Source: Mycobacterium sp. SM1 (GTDB lineage Bacteria; Actinomycetota; Actinomycetes; Mycobacteriales; Mycobacteriaceae). From it: a DNA stretch of 64,000 bases. Within the stretch, counting starts at the first letter, position 1. Every line of letters begins with the position of its first letter. The translations under genes were made by a program, and so were the position numbers. The stretch spans positions 558,001 to 622,000 of the forward strand of contig NZ_JAFLNH010000004.1 of the NCBI RefSeq assembly GCF_018361265.1, written 5' to 3'. Below the pieces are notes generated by a model. That model searched no databases and had not been told where the DNA came from. It saw only the letters and a program-made list of their open reading frames with translations. Positions 53,336 to 63,515 of this stretch are shown here, one piece after another.

Positions 53336-55148
53336 GGTCAAGCAGGACTCGGACCACCTCTTGCGGGACGTCACGGTTGATCAGTCGGCAGGCGAAGGTA
53401 TGCCGCCATTGATGCGGTGTGAGGCGTACCGGTCGACCGTGTTCGTCGCGGATGTCGCAGGTGTCGAGCCAGCGTTGCAGCTTCGCGCGGTACGCTTTCG
53501 CGCCGCATGGGCGCTGACCGTTGGCGTTGGAGGTTGTGCGTGGGAACAGGTGCGGGCTGCCGTTCGGCCAGCGCCGCCGGACACGATCTTGCTGGGTGCG
53601 GATCTCGCGTTCGAGGTCCTCGTCGATGGGGACCGAGGCCTCGCGGTTCATCTTGTTGTTGCGGTAGCGCAGATATGGGGCACCGCGCCCGTCGTGGATC
53701 AGGCAGTCGAACGGCAGCGTGCAGGTGTCTGTGACGCGGAGCCCGCAGCCGATCATGATGATCGTTATGAGCCGTGCCTGCGGATCGTGCCAGCGGTCGA
53801 GGTTGGCAGGTTGCTCGATCTGGTTCATGACGTGTTCGGCGACTCTGCGAGTCTCGTGGGGAGGCCGCTTCGGGTGGTTGTCGGAGAAAAATACTGCGGT
53901 GGTTGGTAATTGGTCGTTCCATCGGTGACGTCGGATGGCTTCGAAGAACAGCTGCAGGCCGCCGATCTGTGCGGATCTGGTGACCGCCGCGATCGGCTGG
54001 GTGGCCAGCCAGGCGAGAAACCGTTCCAGCGTGGCGCGATCGATATCGGCGAGGCTGGTGATATCGGTAGTGGTGGCGAGGAACTCGCTGAATCGGGTGA
54101 GTGCGTTCAGGTTGCCGACGACGGTTTCGACGTTGCGTCCGCCCGATAGCCGCAACCGGATCCAACGTTTGGCGAGTTCCCGTAGCCACGGTTGGGTGAT
54201 CCGGTCGAACCGGAGCTGGGCATGCCGACGTGTCTCGCCTGCCGTGAGCACCAGCCCTGGCAGCCGGGACAGTCGCCAGATGTCGCGAGGCTATTCGGCG
54301 TCCCAGCCGGTTTCCTCACACAGGGCGTCGAGCGTGTCGCGGACGAAGACGAGGAACGCGGCCGCCCGGCGGTACTTGCCGACATCGCGCCGCTTGCCGG
54401 CGACGCCGCGCCAATGCTCACGACTACGATCCAGCAGCGACGATACCCCGGCGGCGAGCAGGTACCGGATGGCGATCGTCACCGCAGTCGTCGAGATACG
54501 GGTAGTGGCAGCGTCGACGCGAGACTGTACGGCGTATTGCAGTTCCAGCCTCAGCTGCGGGCTCAGGCCGCGAAAGTCGATGAATGCTTTGCCGAGACGC
54601 TCGCAATCGCCGACGAACTCATCAAGATACGGTAAGGCGCGGTGGCGCCACCGAGCTTGGTGCGACCTGCAAAACGGGCTGCCGAACTCGGCCCACAGGT
54701 CGCAGTACGACAGGCGGCACGTAGTCTGCTCGCCGGGATCGGCGACTGGTGCGGCGGTGCTCGCCCACGCGACTGGATCCGGATGTCCGTCACGTTCCCA
54801 TCGACCGCGATGCTTGCTGCACAAGCCTTTTCCGGCGGTGCCGTAGCGGCAGCCGGTGACGGCACAGCGGCCCAACCGCGACCGGCCCCGCAGCGGGGGT
54901 CCCGGATTGGTCAGGAACTCGGTCAGCGGCGGCCGGCCGAGGTCGCGCCAGCGCAGCCGATGCCCGTTGCAAATCCCGTGATCGGCGACCGGGTAGTCGC
55001 AGCCGGGCACCGCGCAGTCCGCAACCCCAAGGACCGGGTCGGTGGTCGCCGGAACCAGCACGTCAGCACGAAATTCCGGTCGCACCACCGCCATCAGGTG
55101 TTCGAGCAGACTCGCTCGGCCAGTGGCCCGGCTGCTCGAGGCGGTCAC
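53336..55148 (-). pseudogene. Large tyrosine recombinase (TnpB-like), N-terminal and central part, broken
   Basis: The N-terminal half has repeated C-x2-C/H zinc-finger-like units (CAVPGCDYPVADHGICNGHR and two more), then a recombinase core with GCGLRVTDTC (Arg) and TPHQWRHTFACRL (HxxR). An in-frame TAG at 54293-54291 replaces an aromatic residue between WDAE and PRDIW; downstream the frame is unchanged. The gene is then cut after VLLDH by the 2,978-bp element and resumes at 50357. Start taken as GTG 55148. Confidence 0.85.
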
Positions 55149-55318
55149 AGCCGCACCTGCCGTCCAGTGAACCAGCCCGCGGCCTCCAGGGTCTTTCGCG
55201 CGTCCTCGACGCTGAGGTGCAATGGTGACGTCGGATATTGGAACTGTCCGAATCCCTCCCCTCCTTGTTGGGCAATGGCGAGCACTCGGGTGCGGGTTCG
55301 GGTCGGTCAGTATCGCTC

Positions 55319-56026
55319 TCAGCTGTGGGCGATGTGGGCGAGGATCGCGGCGACGGCAGCAGGGTTTGCGACGTGTGGGCAGTGACCTGTACGGATGTCG
55401 GTCGTGGATACGCCCAATCGATCTGCGGCGGCGTGGCGCATCCAGTCGGGACGCAGCGTTTGGTCGGCGGTCGGCAGGATGTAGGTCGACGGGATGTTCG
55501 GCGGTGTCGGCGGTGGTTTCTGGCCGTAGGCCGCGGTGGGAACGAATTTGCGCAACGTGCGCATAGCCCACGGCATGGTCTGAGCTGGGCAGTCGTGGAA
55601 GAGGAATCGTTGCGCGAGTTGGGGTTCGCCGACCGGGTCGGCTCCGATCCAGTCAGTATTGAAGACTTTGGTTGGATCGGATTCGAGTTCCTCGATCAAG
55701 CTGCGGCCGCCGCCGAAGTCAGGGACGTAAGCGGCCAGCCACACCATGGCAGTAGCCTCGATTGACTCGGCGATCGCCGACAGTAGGATGCCGGACCCGG
55801 AATGCGCGACGGCGATCCGGCGACGTTCGGGGCGGCCGGCCTGTTCGGCGGCGACTCTCGCGTAGTCGTCGACGGTGAATTCGGGGTGGTTGTTCGGTAG
55901 GTCGACCGTCACTGGCTGGTGCCCGAGTCGCGTGAGTTCGTCGCCCAGGCGCTGCCAGCCGGCCGATGACTGCGTCGTCCCGTGAATCAACACGAATTCC
56001 ACTGGATGTTCGCCCCGTTCGCTCAC
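55319..56026 (-). CDS. Alpha/beta-hydrolase within the transposable element
   Basis: 235 residues from the GTG at 56026. HGTTQSSAGW gives the oxyanion region, AHSGSG the nucleophile Ser, and TGHCPHVANP the catalytic His; resembles small esterases of the EstC/methyl-esterase type. The same reading frame runs back without a stop into the tail of the upstream recombinase, so it can also be made as a fusion. It looks like cargo gained between two recombinase genes. Substrate unknown. Confidence 0.72.
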   Translation of the reverse strand: MSERGEHPVEFVLIHGTTQSSAGWQRLGDELTRLGHQPVTVDLPNNHPEFTVDDYARVAAEQAGRPERRRIAVAHSGSGILLSAIAESIEATAMVWLAAYVPDFGGGRSLIEELESDPTKVFNTDWIGADPVGEPQLAQRFLFHDCPAQTMPWAMRTLRKFVPTAAYGQKPPPTPPNIPSTYILPTADQTLRPDWMRHAAADRLGVSTTDIRTGHCPHVANPAAVAAILAHIAHS

Positions 56027-56074
56027 GGCGCAATCCGATATGCGCGCTTGCACCTCGTTTCGTGGTGACCCGCT

Positions 56075-58447
56075 TCCTCGTCGGCTGACCTCGGCGGCGT
56101 AGCTGGACCAGTCTCCTGCGGAGAGGCGTTGCCAGGAAACGGCGACGTCGGTGTGGATGCCCAGGGTGCGTGCCAAGATCGCGGCGGGGATCTCGGTGGC
56201 GAGCTGGAACAGGGCAGTGCTGCGAGCGGGGCCGGGGCGGATCCCGAGTCGGTTGAGTCGATGGGTCAGCTGGCCGGTGCTGATCGGTCGTGTGGGCTGG
56301 CCGCCGGGAAGAAGCCAGGGCGAAGGTGCCAGAGCGCCGATTGTGGCGTGGCCCTTGCGGTTGGCGACGACGGATCGGGCGATCTCGGCGACGGGCTCGG
56401 GGAGGTGGATGGGTGCGCGGCCTAGTTGCAGGCTGACCGGGTCGCTGGTGGTGTCGATGTCAGTGACGACCATTCGGCAGATGCTGGCCGGGTTCTGGGC
56501 GTAGAGGAGGACGAGTAGGCCGGCGAGGCGGTCTTCGGGTTTGAGGTTGGTGTCGTGCAGGAGGCGTCGCGCGGTGTTCCAGCGGTGCTGCTCATCGAGG
56601 GATTGGGTGGGGCCGGTTCCATCGGTGGGCGCGCGCTCGGACGCTGGTCAGCTTGTTGTTGTGGGCCCAGCGGATGAAGTGCCCGGCAGGACCGCGATAT
56701 GTCGCGGTGTGGTCGGTCAGCCAGCGATCGAGGTCGGCTTGCCCACAGCTGCTGAGCGTGAGCCCGTTGACGGTCAGCCAGTCCAGGAAAGCGACAGCTC
56801 CGTAGGTGCGCTGACGGACGGACGCAAACTGCTGGATGGTGGTCGGGCGGCCGTTGTTGCGTTGCCGCAATCGACGAACAGTGCAACACTTTCCGCGGTT
56901 CGGGGTCGACTTGGGCAGCCAATGTCTGGCTGACGAATCGTTCGATCCGGATCATTTGTTCATCGCGGGCGGGCAGGGCGCCAACGCCGACAAGGACCTC
57001 GCGCAGGTGCGCCAGCGGCTGGCTTTGGGGCAGTTCGTCGAGCGCGTCGTGTGTCAAGTCGCGGCGACCGGCAGCGAGATCGGCCAGGACCGGAGCGACG
57101 GCCTTCTTCTTTAGCCATCGCATGGCGGTGATGGGGTGTTCGGCGGTAGCGATGTTGTGCCGTAGCGCCTGCAGCCCGGGGTGAAGCGATGCCGACGGCG
57201 GGCCGAGGATCTCGTTGAGTGACTTGTTGATCAGGCAACGACCGCATTGGCCGGGATGCGGGTAGGAGGGGTCGTTGCAGGTTGGGCAGTCGTGCCAGAC
57301 TTCGCGGGTGGTGCAGTCCTGGCAGCGTGGCTGGGTATGGGTGCCCGAGATGATGGGCGCCGTCTGTCCGCAAGAACAGCATCGTGCTGTGTGGTGCTGG
57401 CAGTCCGGGCACCACGGCCGCCCGGTGATTCGAGATGTGCCGCACGGTCTTTCCTTACCGCAGATCGAGCAAGTCGTGATCGGCAGTGGGCGGGCAGCAT
57501 CCGCAGATCGGCCCGTCCAGTGTTCGGAGGCTGACCGGGCGTCGTCGACCGCAGTTGAGGCAGACTTCGAGGTTGTCGGGGTCGGTGATCAAGCAGTTCG
57601 GACACAACGGCCGACCGTTGTGGTCGCGGGTCGCTGGTTCGCGATGCGCGCCGCAGCGTGCGCATTCCTCGATGCGGGTATGCGCGATGCAGGTGCGGCA
57701 GACCCGCTGCCCATCGAGGGGTTTGTCGATCGTGACGACGCGACGACACCGCGGACACGCCGGCCGCACGATGCCGCCGATACCCGCGGCGCGAAGCGCG
57801 CCGATCAACGGAACGATCGCGCGCACGGGCGCGAGATAGCCGGCGCCAGTGAGCAATTCGGGTTGGGCTTCCAACGCCCAGCCGATCTTTCGTTGATGTG
57901 TCGGCCGGGATGCCAGCTTGCGGACCGCCGTCGCGATCACGTCGCGGTCGGCAGCCGGATCCAGCTGGGCGATCACGGCGTAGATGACCGAGATCGGATC
58001 GCGTTCATCGCGATCGGGACATTGCGCGCATCGAGGCCCTCCAGCGCGATCACGGGTCGCCACGCGTTGCTGTTGACCGCAGGCGGCACATGCAACCGGG
58101 CGCAGGCTGCACGACCCGCAATACCAGTCCTGACCCACCCGCTGCAGAGTCCGCAACTGCTTCTCGCATCCGGCGCACACCGGCGCCGACACCGCCGCAC
58201 CGGCAGACCGCAGTGCGATCAATAGATCACCGACCGCCCGGGGTGCCGGAAAGCGCCCGTCGCGCAACACAGCCGAATGGTCAGCGAGAAAGGCTGCCAG
58301 ACGCCGCGACTTTGCCCGACCGCCGGCGATCGTCGAGACGATTGCGCGGATCTCCTCGCGAGCAAGCCGATCATCGACCGCCACGACCAGCTCGGTGATG
58401 AACTCGACCGGATCGGTCACCGCGCGGCCGTGATCGATGTGAATCAC
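56075..58447 (-). pseudogene. Multi-zinc-ribbon tyrosine recombinase, frameshifted
   Basis: The N-terminal part has at least seven CxxC pairs (CAGCEKQL, CGSC, CAACGQQ, CPRCRRV, CARCGAH, CLNCGRR, CGCC). Frame changes occur near 57480 (continuing as TTCSICGKERPCG), near 56875 (continuing as RQRNNGRPTTIQQ) and near 56605 (continuing as DEQHRWNTARRLL). The C-terminal integrase-like part ends about 56075 (SAGDWSSYAAEVSRR). GTG start overlaps the XRE gene stop by 4 bases. The canonical Arg-His-Arg-Tyr set is not evident. Confidence 0.8.
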
Positions 58448-58779
58448 CGCAGCTTGGCGCCGCGAACGCGTGCCCGCTTGGGCCGCAGACTCCCGATGCC
58501 GGCTTCAGCTCCCGCGGCTTTCTTCCGGTGTGTCCCGGCCGTGGCGGGCGCGACCGGCTCGATCAGATCGTCCAAGGTGCAGTCCAGGATGTCGAGCAGC
58601 GCCATCAGAACCTTCAGGCTCAGCCGTTCGGGACGTTCGACGACCAGCCGGTAGACCTGGCTCGAGGACAAGCTGATGCCGCGCTGCTGCAGCGGAGCGA
58701 TCAGGTCGGTGGTGGCGAACATGCCGCGGTCGGCCATGACCTTGCGCAGGTGCCATTGATAATCGAGCTTGGCAGGCAT
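58444..58779 (-). CDS. XRE/Cro-type helix-turn-helix regulator
   Basis: 111 residues; an N-terminal HTH (TTDLIAPLQQRGISLSSSQVYRLVVERP) followed by LKVLMALLDILDCTLDDLIEPV, as in Cro/CI-family repressors, and a basic tail. ATG at 58779 overlaps the recombinase stop (TGATG) and its own stop overlaps the next recombinase start, so it is in one operon with them. Probably controls recombinase expression. Intact. Confidence 0.82.
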   Translation of the reverse strand: MPAKLDYQWHLRKVMADRGMFATTDLIAPLQQRGISLSSSQVYRLVVERPERLSLKVLMALLDILDCTLDDLIEPVAPATAGTHRKKAAGAEAGIGSLRPKRARVRGAKLR

Positions 58780-59913
58780 CAGCTGTCCTTGCCTGCCGGG
58801 ATGCCCGCATCGAGCGCGGGCGCCAGCGCTCGCTGCAGCATCGTGTTCACGTAGTCGGTGCTGACGTGGGTGTAGATGGCCGTCGAGCTGTCGCATTCGT
58901 GCCCAACCTGGGACTGAATAAATCGCCGATCGACACCATCCTCGGCGAGATGTGTAACGTAGGAGTGGCGGATTGAGTGCAGCACAAGCGCTTTCGGTAA
59001 CTTCAATGCGTCGCGGTAGGCCACGAGCCGAGCGTTGATCTCCACGGATTTGATCCGCCCGCCCCGCTCGGTCACCCATAGGGCTTGGGTGGTCGTCACA
59101 CCCGAACTTCGGCCGGGCATTCTCGACGTAGTCGGCGACCGCCTCCACCGCCCAATCCATCACCGACAACACGTTCCGACGCCGCGGCGGCTGGCCCCTC
59201 TTGGCCTTGCCGTAGCGGACATTCAGCATCCCGTAGCGCTCGAACTGCGGAGTCTTCGGATTCCGGCCGAAATCAACCAGGTCAAGCTTCGCAGTTTCCG
59301 TGCGCCGCAAACCCCAGCCGTAGATGACCTGGAAGATCGTCGCGTCGCGATAGGCAGCGAGGGCCCCTTTGCGTTTCGCCCGAACAGCGCGCTCGACCTG
59401 ATCGTCGGCGTAGTCGAGGAACCGCTGGATCTCCGCACGCGTGAACGCGCGCGCCTCCGGGCGGCCCCCATAATCGTTCAGGTGCGCGATCGTATTCCAC
59501 TCGTGACAGATCGGCACAGGATGATTACCCGGCCCGAACTGTTTCTCGCACACTGCAATCCAGCCGTAACGGGCGTCGCAGAGGTACTCGTTGAACAACC
59601 GCAGTTCGGTCTGGTAGTCGCGGATCGTCGACGGCGCCAGATGCGCCTCGGCTGTTAACGATTGGGTCTACTCATCGACGTGGCCGGGCAGCCAGTGCCA
59701 CGGATACTCGTTGGTGAACTCGACGAAGCGGCGCACCAGCCGCTCCCGCGGCGCGACGGTCTCTTCCCGCAGCCCGCGCGCGGTCTGCTGGGCCCGCCAG
59801 CCGCGCAACATCGCCTCCACCGTGGCGTCCTCTGGGCGCAGTTGTACCACCCCGGAAACCAGCTCCAGATGCGCCGCACCGGCCAGATCCTCTTGTCCCA
59901 CACCCGCCTCCAA
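58779..59913 (-). pseudogene. Tyrosine recombinase, broken by a TAG and a frameshift
   Basis: The N-terminal domain (AMLRGWRAQQTARGLREETV...) stops at an in-frame TAG (59670-59668) where Trp would fit (VDE-stop-TQSL). After it the catalytic domain has GWGLRRTETAKL (Arg), then a frameshift near 59105, and then HSIRHSYVTHL (HxxR) and GHECDSSTAIYTHV (His, Tyr). Repairing both lesions gives a protein of about 380 residues. Confidence 0.85.
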
Positions 59914-60031
59914 CCCCGAATCGACGCGACCCTCTGAGGCAAGGATCGTGCATCAAACGGGTTAGCGATTCAAGCAATGCACGTGATCCGGCGTGTCGAG
60001 CTAGCGGCTTGGAACCATTCCCGCACCTTGC

Positions 60032-61105
60032 TCAGCTGGCGACCTGCGGAACCGCGCCCATCTGATGCAATTCCCGAGCTTTCCCGTAGGTGTCGACCGT
60101 GGTGGTGATCGACGCTTGGCCCAGAAGCTGTTTGACGCTTTCCATCCCCGTGCCGCGCCGCAGCAGCCAGGTCGCATACCTATGCCGGTACTGGTGGGGC
60201 CCGAAATCGATGCCGGTGCGCACCCGCAGGCGACGCACCAGGTCCTAGACCGCGGGGTAGGCCCACGGGTGTCCCTTCGGCTCCGACCACAGGTTGACGA
60301 ACACGTAGTCCGAATCCAGGGCGCCGTACTCGCCGTTGAGATAGTCGACATAACAGGCGCATCAGCTCCGGGCTGGTCGGGATCGTCCGGCACACGCCGG
60401 TCTTGGCCCGGGCGCCGTTGTCGTTGGGTCGCGGCCGGACGGTAAGCGTCCTGGCCGCGATGTCGAGATCCTCGTGGCGCAGCCCCAACGGCTCACCGAT
60501 GCGGACGCCGGTGTCGAGCAGCAGGGCGAACAACAGCCGATCCGCAGATGCTCGCACGCGTCAAGAATCCTCTGAGCCTTTTTCGCGGTAAGGACTTTCG
60601 GCCGCGGCCGAGGATGCGTCAGCGTGACCGCGCGGCGCCGTCGGGGTTCATTCTTGGTCACATGGTGCAGAAACGGTTTGTACGCCGTTGCCGACCGGCC
60701 GCGCCCGCTGGTCGGTTGCATGCCGATTAGCAGCCCGGTCAACTCGACGCCATGGCGGGCGTGGAACCCGCAGAACGACGTCAGGGCAGCGAGCTTGCGG
60801 TTGACGCTGGCGGCCCAACAGTGATGCGCGACCGTCGGCAGCACCGCGACCGTCCCGTCGCGGGCCGGCGGTGACAGCCGCAGCCACGCCACGAACCTAG
60901 CGACATCCTCCAGCGTCGCCGACCGCCAGTCACGGCCGTGACCACCCAGATACGTGAACCAGTCCTTCAGATCATGCGCGTAGGCCTTGATCGTGTTCGG
61001 CGACTTCTCGATCGACGCCAGATAGGCCAGGAACCGCTCTACCGGCTCGACCGGCAACTGATCATCACCAAGCACCGTCCACGACTCGAACTCGGTCTGC
61101 GGCAT
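60032..61105 (-). pseudogene. Tyrosine recombinase (TnpA-like), frameshifted
   Basis: Outermost recombinase of the element. It starts at ATG 61105 (MPQTEFESWTVLGDD), with an N-terminal SAM-like domain (SPNTIKAYAHDLKDW). A frame change occurs near 60560, continuing as DRLLFALLLDTGVRIGEPLGL (Arg). A further change near 60370 and an in-frame stop near 60248 precede HQYRHRYATWLL (HxxR) and a Tyr in TTTVDTYGKA. Confidence 0.85.
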
Positions 61106-61245
61106 CACAACACGCCGCACCCGCAACTGGCACCTCCCACTCTCCGTGATGGACAGCACAAGGTAATCCCATCCACCACGCCGGATCGGGGATTTCCGAC
61201 ATCCGTCATGCACGTGGCGGACGACCGGCTAGCAGCTCCACATAA

Positions 61246-61508
61246 CGGTGAAGACCACCGCCGGGCCCATCACTTTGCAGCGGCCGAAGGTGCGTGGCGC
61301 CACCGAGCGGTTCGGCGCCCAGTTGTTGGGCACGGGGGTGACCAAGACCAACGCGTTGGAGGCGCTGGTGATCGCCGGGTTCGTGCGCGGGTTGTCGACC
61401 CGCGACGTGGAGGCCGCCCTGCTCGAGGCGGCCGGTGAGGCCGCCGCGGTGTCCCAGTCGACGGTGTCGCGGATCTGCGAAGACATCAAGACCCAACTCG
61501 AGGCCTAA
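61246..61508 (+). pseudogene. IS256-family transposase, continuation, truncated
   Basis: Resumes in frame after ACGGTGA: KTTAGPITLQRPKVRGATERFG and TNALEALVIAGFVRGLSTRDVE are standard IS256 transposase sequence. It ends at a TAA after QLEA, where other members continue with Trp, so the 3' two-thirds of the gene are missing. The loss probably came with arrival of the IS1634 copy just downstream. Confidence 0.92.
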
Positions 61509-61645
61509 ACCGAAGTTACTGGTGGTGAGCGGGGGAAATGGGGCGCTGAGCTGGAATTTGTGATGATCGGACATAAAAAATGTAGCCACTAAATTAGGTG
61601 TGTCTATGCCGCTGCTATTACGAATTCACTTTGTAGCATTGGGAT

Positions 61646-63417
61646 GTGACAAAACCAGCCGGCATGCATGTAGCCCGGACGTCGAGTAAGTATGTGGACA
61701 AGGGGGGCAATGTTCGCCACTACGAATCGATCTTGGTGCGCCGCACGTTCCGCCAGGGCGGCAAGGTGCGTCACGAAACGCTGGCCAACCTGTCCAAGCT
61801 GCCGGCCGAGGCGGTCACCGCGTTCGAGGCCATCTTGAAAGGTCAAACATTGGTGGAGGCCGGTACTGAGTTCGCCATCACCCGCGCCTTGCCGCACGGG
61901 CATGTGGCAGCGGTAGCGGCAATGGCCCGCAAGGTGGGTATGCCCGCCCTGCTGGGGCCTTCTGGCCGGTCACGGGATCTGGTGTTGGGGTTGATCATCT
62001 CCCGAGTGGTGCGACCAGCCAGCAAGCTGGACACACGGGCGTGGTGGGCTGAGACCACCTTGGGCACCGACCTGGGTATCGCCGACGCCTGCACCGACGA
62101 GATCTACGCCGCGATGGACTGGCTCGTGGGCGCCAAGACGCTATAGAGCGCAAGCTGGTCGCTCAACATCTTGGGCCGCGGGTTAACCCGTCGAAGATGG
62201 CGTTGTTCGATCTGTCGAGTACGTGGATGACCGGGCGTCACTGCGAGTTGGCGGCACGCGGGTATTCCCGTGACGGTAAAAAAGGGTTGCCGCAGATCAA
62301 CTTCGGGTTGCTTGGCGACCGCGAGGGCCGCCCGATAGCGGTGCGGGTATTCCCTGGCAACACTGCTGATCCCAAGGCGTTCACCACGATCGTGGGCGAT
62401 CTGCAAGACACGTTTCGATTGGACAATCTGGTGATGGTCGGTGATCGGGGAATGATCACCACCGCCCGCATCAACGCCCTGCGCGAACTCAACAATGCCG
62501 GAGCCGATTTCGGGTGGATCACCGCGTTACGCGCACCAGCGATCGCCGCGCTGGCCGCCGACCGGGGCCCTTTGCAGATGAGCCTGTTCGACCAACAGGA
62601 TCTGGTCGAGATCAACCACCCCGACTATCCCGGCGAACGGCTGATCGCGTGCCGCGACCCACTGTTGGCCGCCCAGCGTGCGGCCAAACGCACCCAGCTG
62701 CTGGCCGCCACCGAAAAACTGTTAGCGCCCATCGAAAAGCGGGTGGCGGCCGGCCGATTGTCCGGGGCCGCTGACATCGGCAAGACTGTGGGCAAAGTGT
62801 TGGGAAAGTACAAGATGGCCAAACATTTTGACACCACCATCAGCGATGAGAGTTTCACCTACCGCCGCAACCAAACCGCCATCGATACTGAAGCCGCCAT
62901 CGACGGCATCTACGTGATACGCACCAGCGTCGATGCCGCAGAACTCACCCCGGCCGCTGTGGTGCAAAGCTACAAAGACCTGGCCAACATCGAACGCGAC
63001 TTCCGCAGCATCAAAACCGACGACCTCCAAGTGCGGCCCATCCGCCACCGCCTCGACGACCGTGTCAAAGCGCACCTACTAATCTGCATGCTGGCCCGCT
63101 ACCTGGTATGGCATCTCCGCAAAGCCTGGGCGCCATTGACTTTCACCGATGAAAGCCCACCAGCCCGCGACAATCCCGTAGCCCCCGCCCAACGCTCAAC
63201 CGACGCTGACACCAAAGCCGCCCACAAACAAGACACCGACGCTAACCCCATACGCAGCTTCGCTGGCCTGCTCGCACACCTCAAAACCCTTACCCGCGAT
63301 AGGATCCGCTACCAGGACACCGACATCGAGATAGACAAACTCGCCGACCCAACCTCTCAACAACGTCGGGCTTTCGACCTCATCGAAGCCACCATCCCCC
63401 TGACCATCACCGCGTAG
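61646..63417 (+). pseudogene. IS1634-family (IS1549-like) transposase with one frameshift
   Basis: DDE transposase of about 590 residues once repaired. The first part (MTKPAGMHVARTSSKYVDKGG) runs to a stop at 62146; one missing base near 62134 would restore the join to ERKLVAQHLGPRVNPSKMALFDLSS. The second part has GDRGMIT (Asp), the IERDFRSIKTDDLQVRPIRHR region (Glu) and an intact C-terminus. Programmed frameshifting is not typical of this family, so decay is likelier. Confidence 0.88.
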
Positions 63418-63442
63418 CCACAAACACAAACCAGAAAACCAG

Positions 63443-63515
63443 ATCGCGGTAGGGACCGCTCTTGCGAGCGGCCCCCCGCACAGATCCCAGCGTGCGGGAT
63501 TACCGCACTGGGCTC
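63443..63515 (-). ncRNA. 3' end of a group II intron: domains V and VI
   Basis: On the minus strand, 63515-63483 reads GAGCCCAGTGCGG-TAAT-CCGCACGCTGGGATC, the 33-nt domain V hairpin with its GNAA-like cap and bulge. Domain VI follows, with arms around GCTCGCAAGAGC, and the intron ends ACCGCGAT at 63443. This lies directly after the maturase gene as expected, and 26 bases past the transposase stop. Confidence 0.8.

Larger units (their letters stand above)
49400..61252. mobile_element. 11.85-kb Tn554-like multi-recombinase element inserted in the IS256 gene
   Basis: Bounded by ACGGTGA at both ends (49393-49399 and 61246-61252). All original genes read on the minus strand: three tyrosine recombinases and an XRE-type regulator, a fourth large recombinase, and a TnpC-like protein, the general plan of Tn554 (TnpA, TnpB, TnpC). 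An alpha/beta-hydrolase gene lies among them. Every recombinase is broken, so the element is probably immobile. It has no terminal inverted repeats that I can see, as is usual for Tn554 relatives. Confidence 0.82.

Noticed and set aside
51485..53374. 629-codon minus-strand open frame in the 2,978-bp element
   Set aside because: It is antisense to the recombinase gene, which has all catalytic motifs; the minus frame has none.
54291..59670. Amber recoding (read-through of TAG as an amino acid)
   Set aside because: The same genes also contain frameshifts and an insertion, so the stops are best explained as decay; kept only as a low-interest finding.
61582..63421. GTAGCCAC at both ends of the IS1634 copy as terminal repeats
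   Set aside because: They are direct rather than inverted, only 8 bases, and the right one includes the transposase stop codon.
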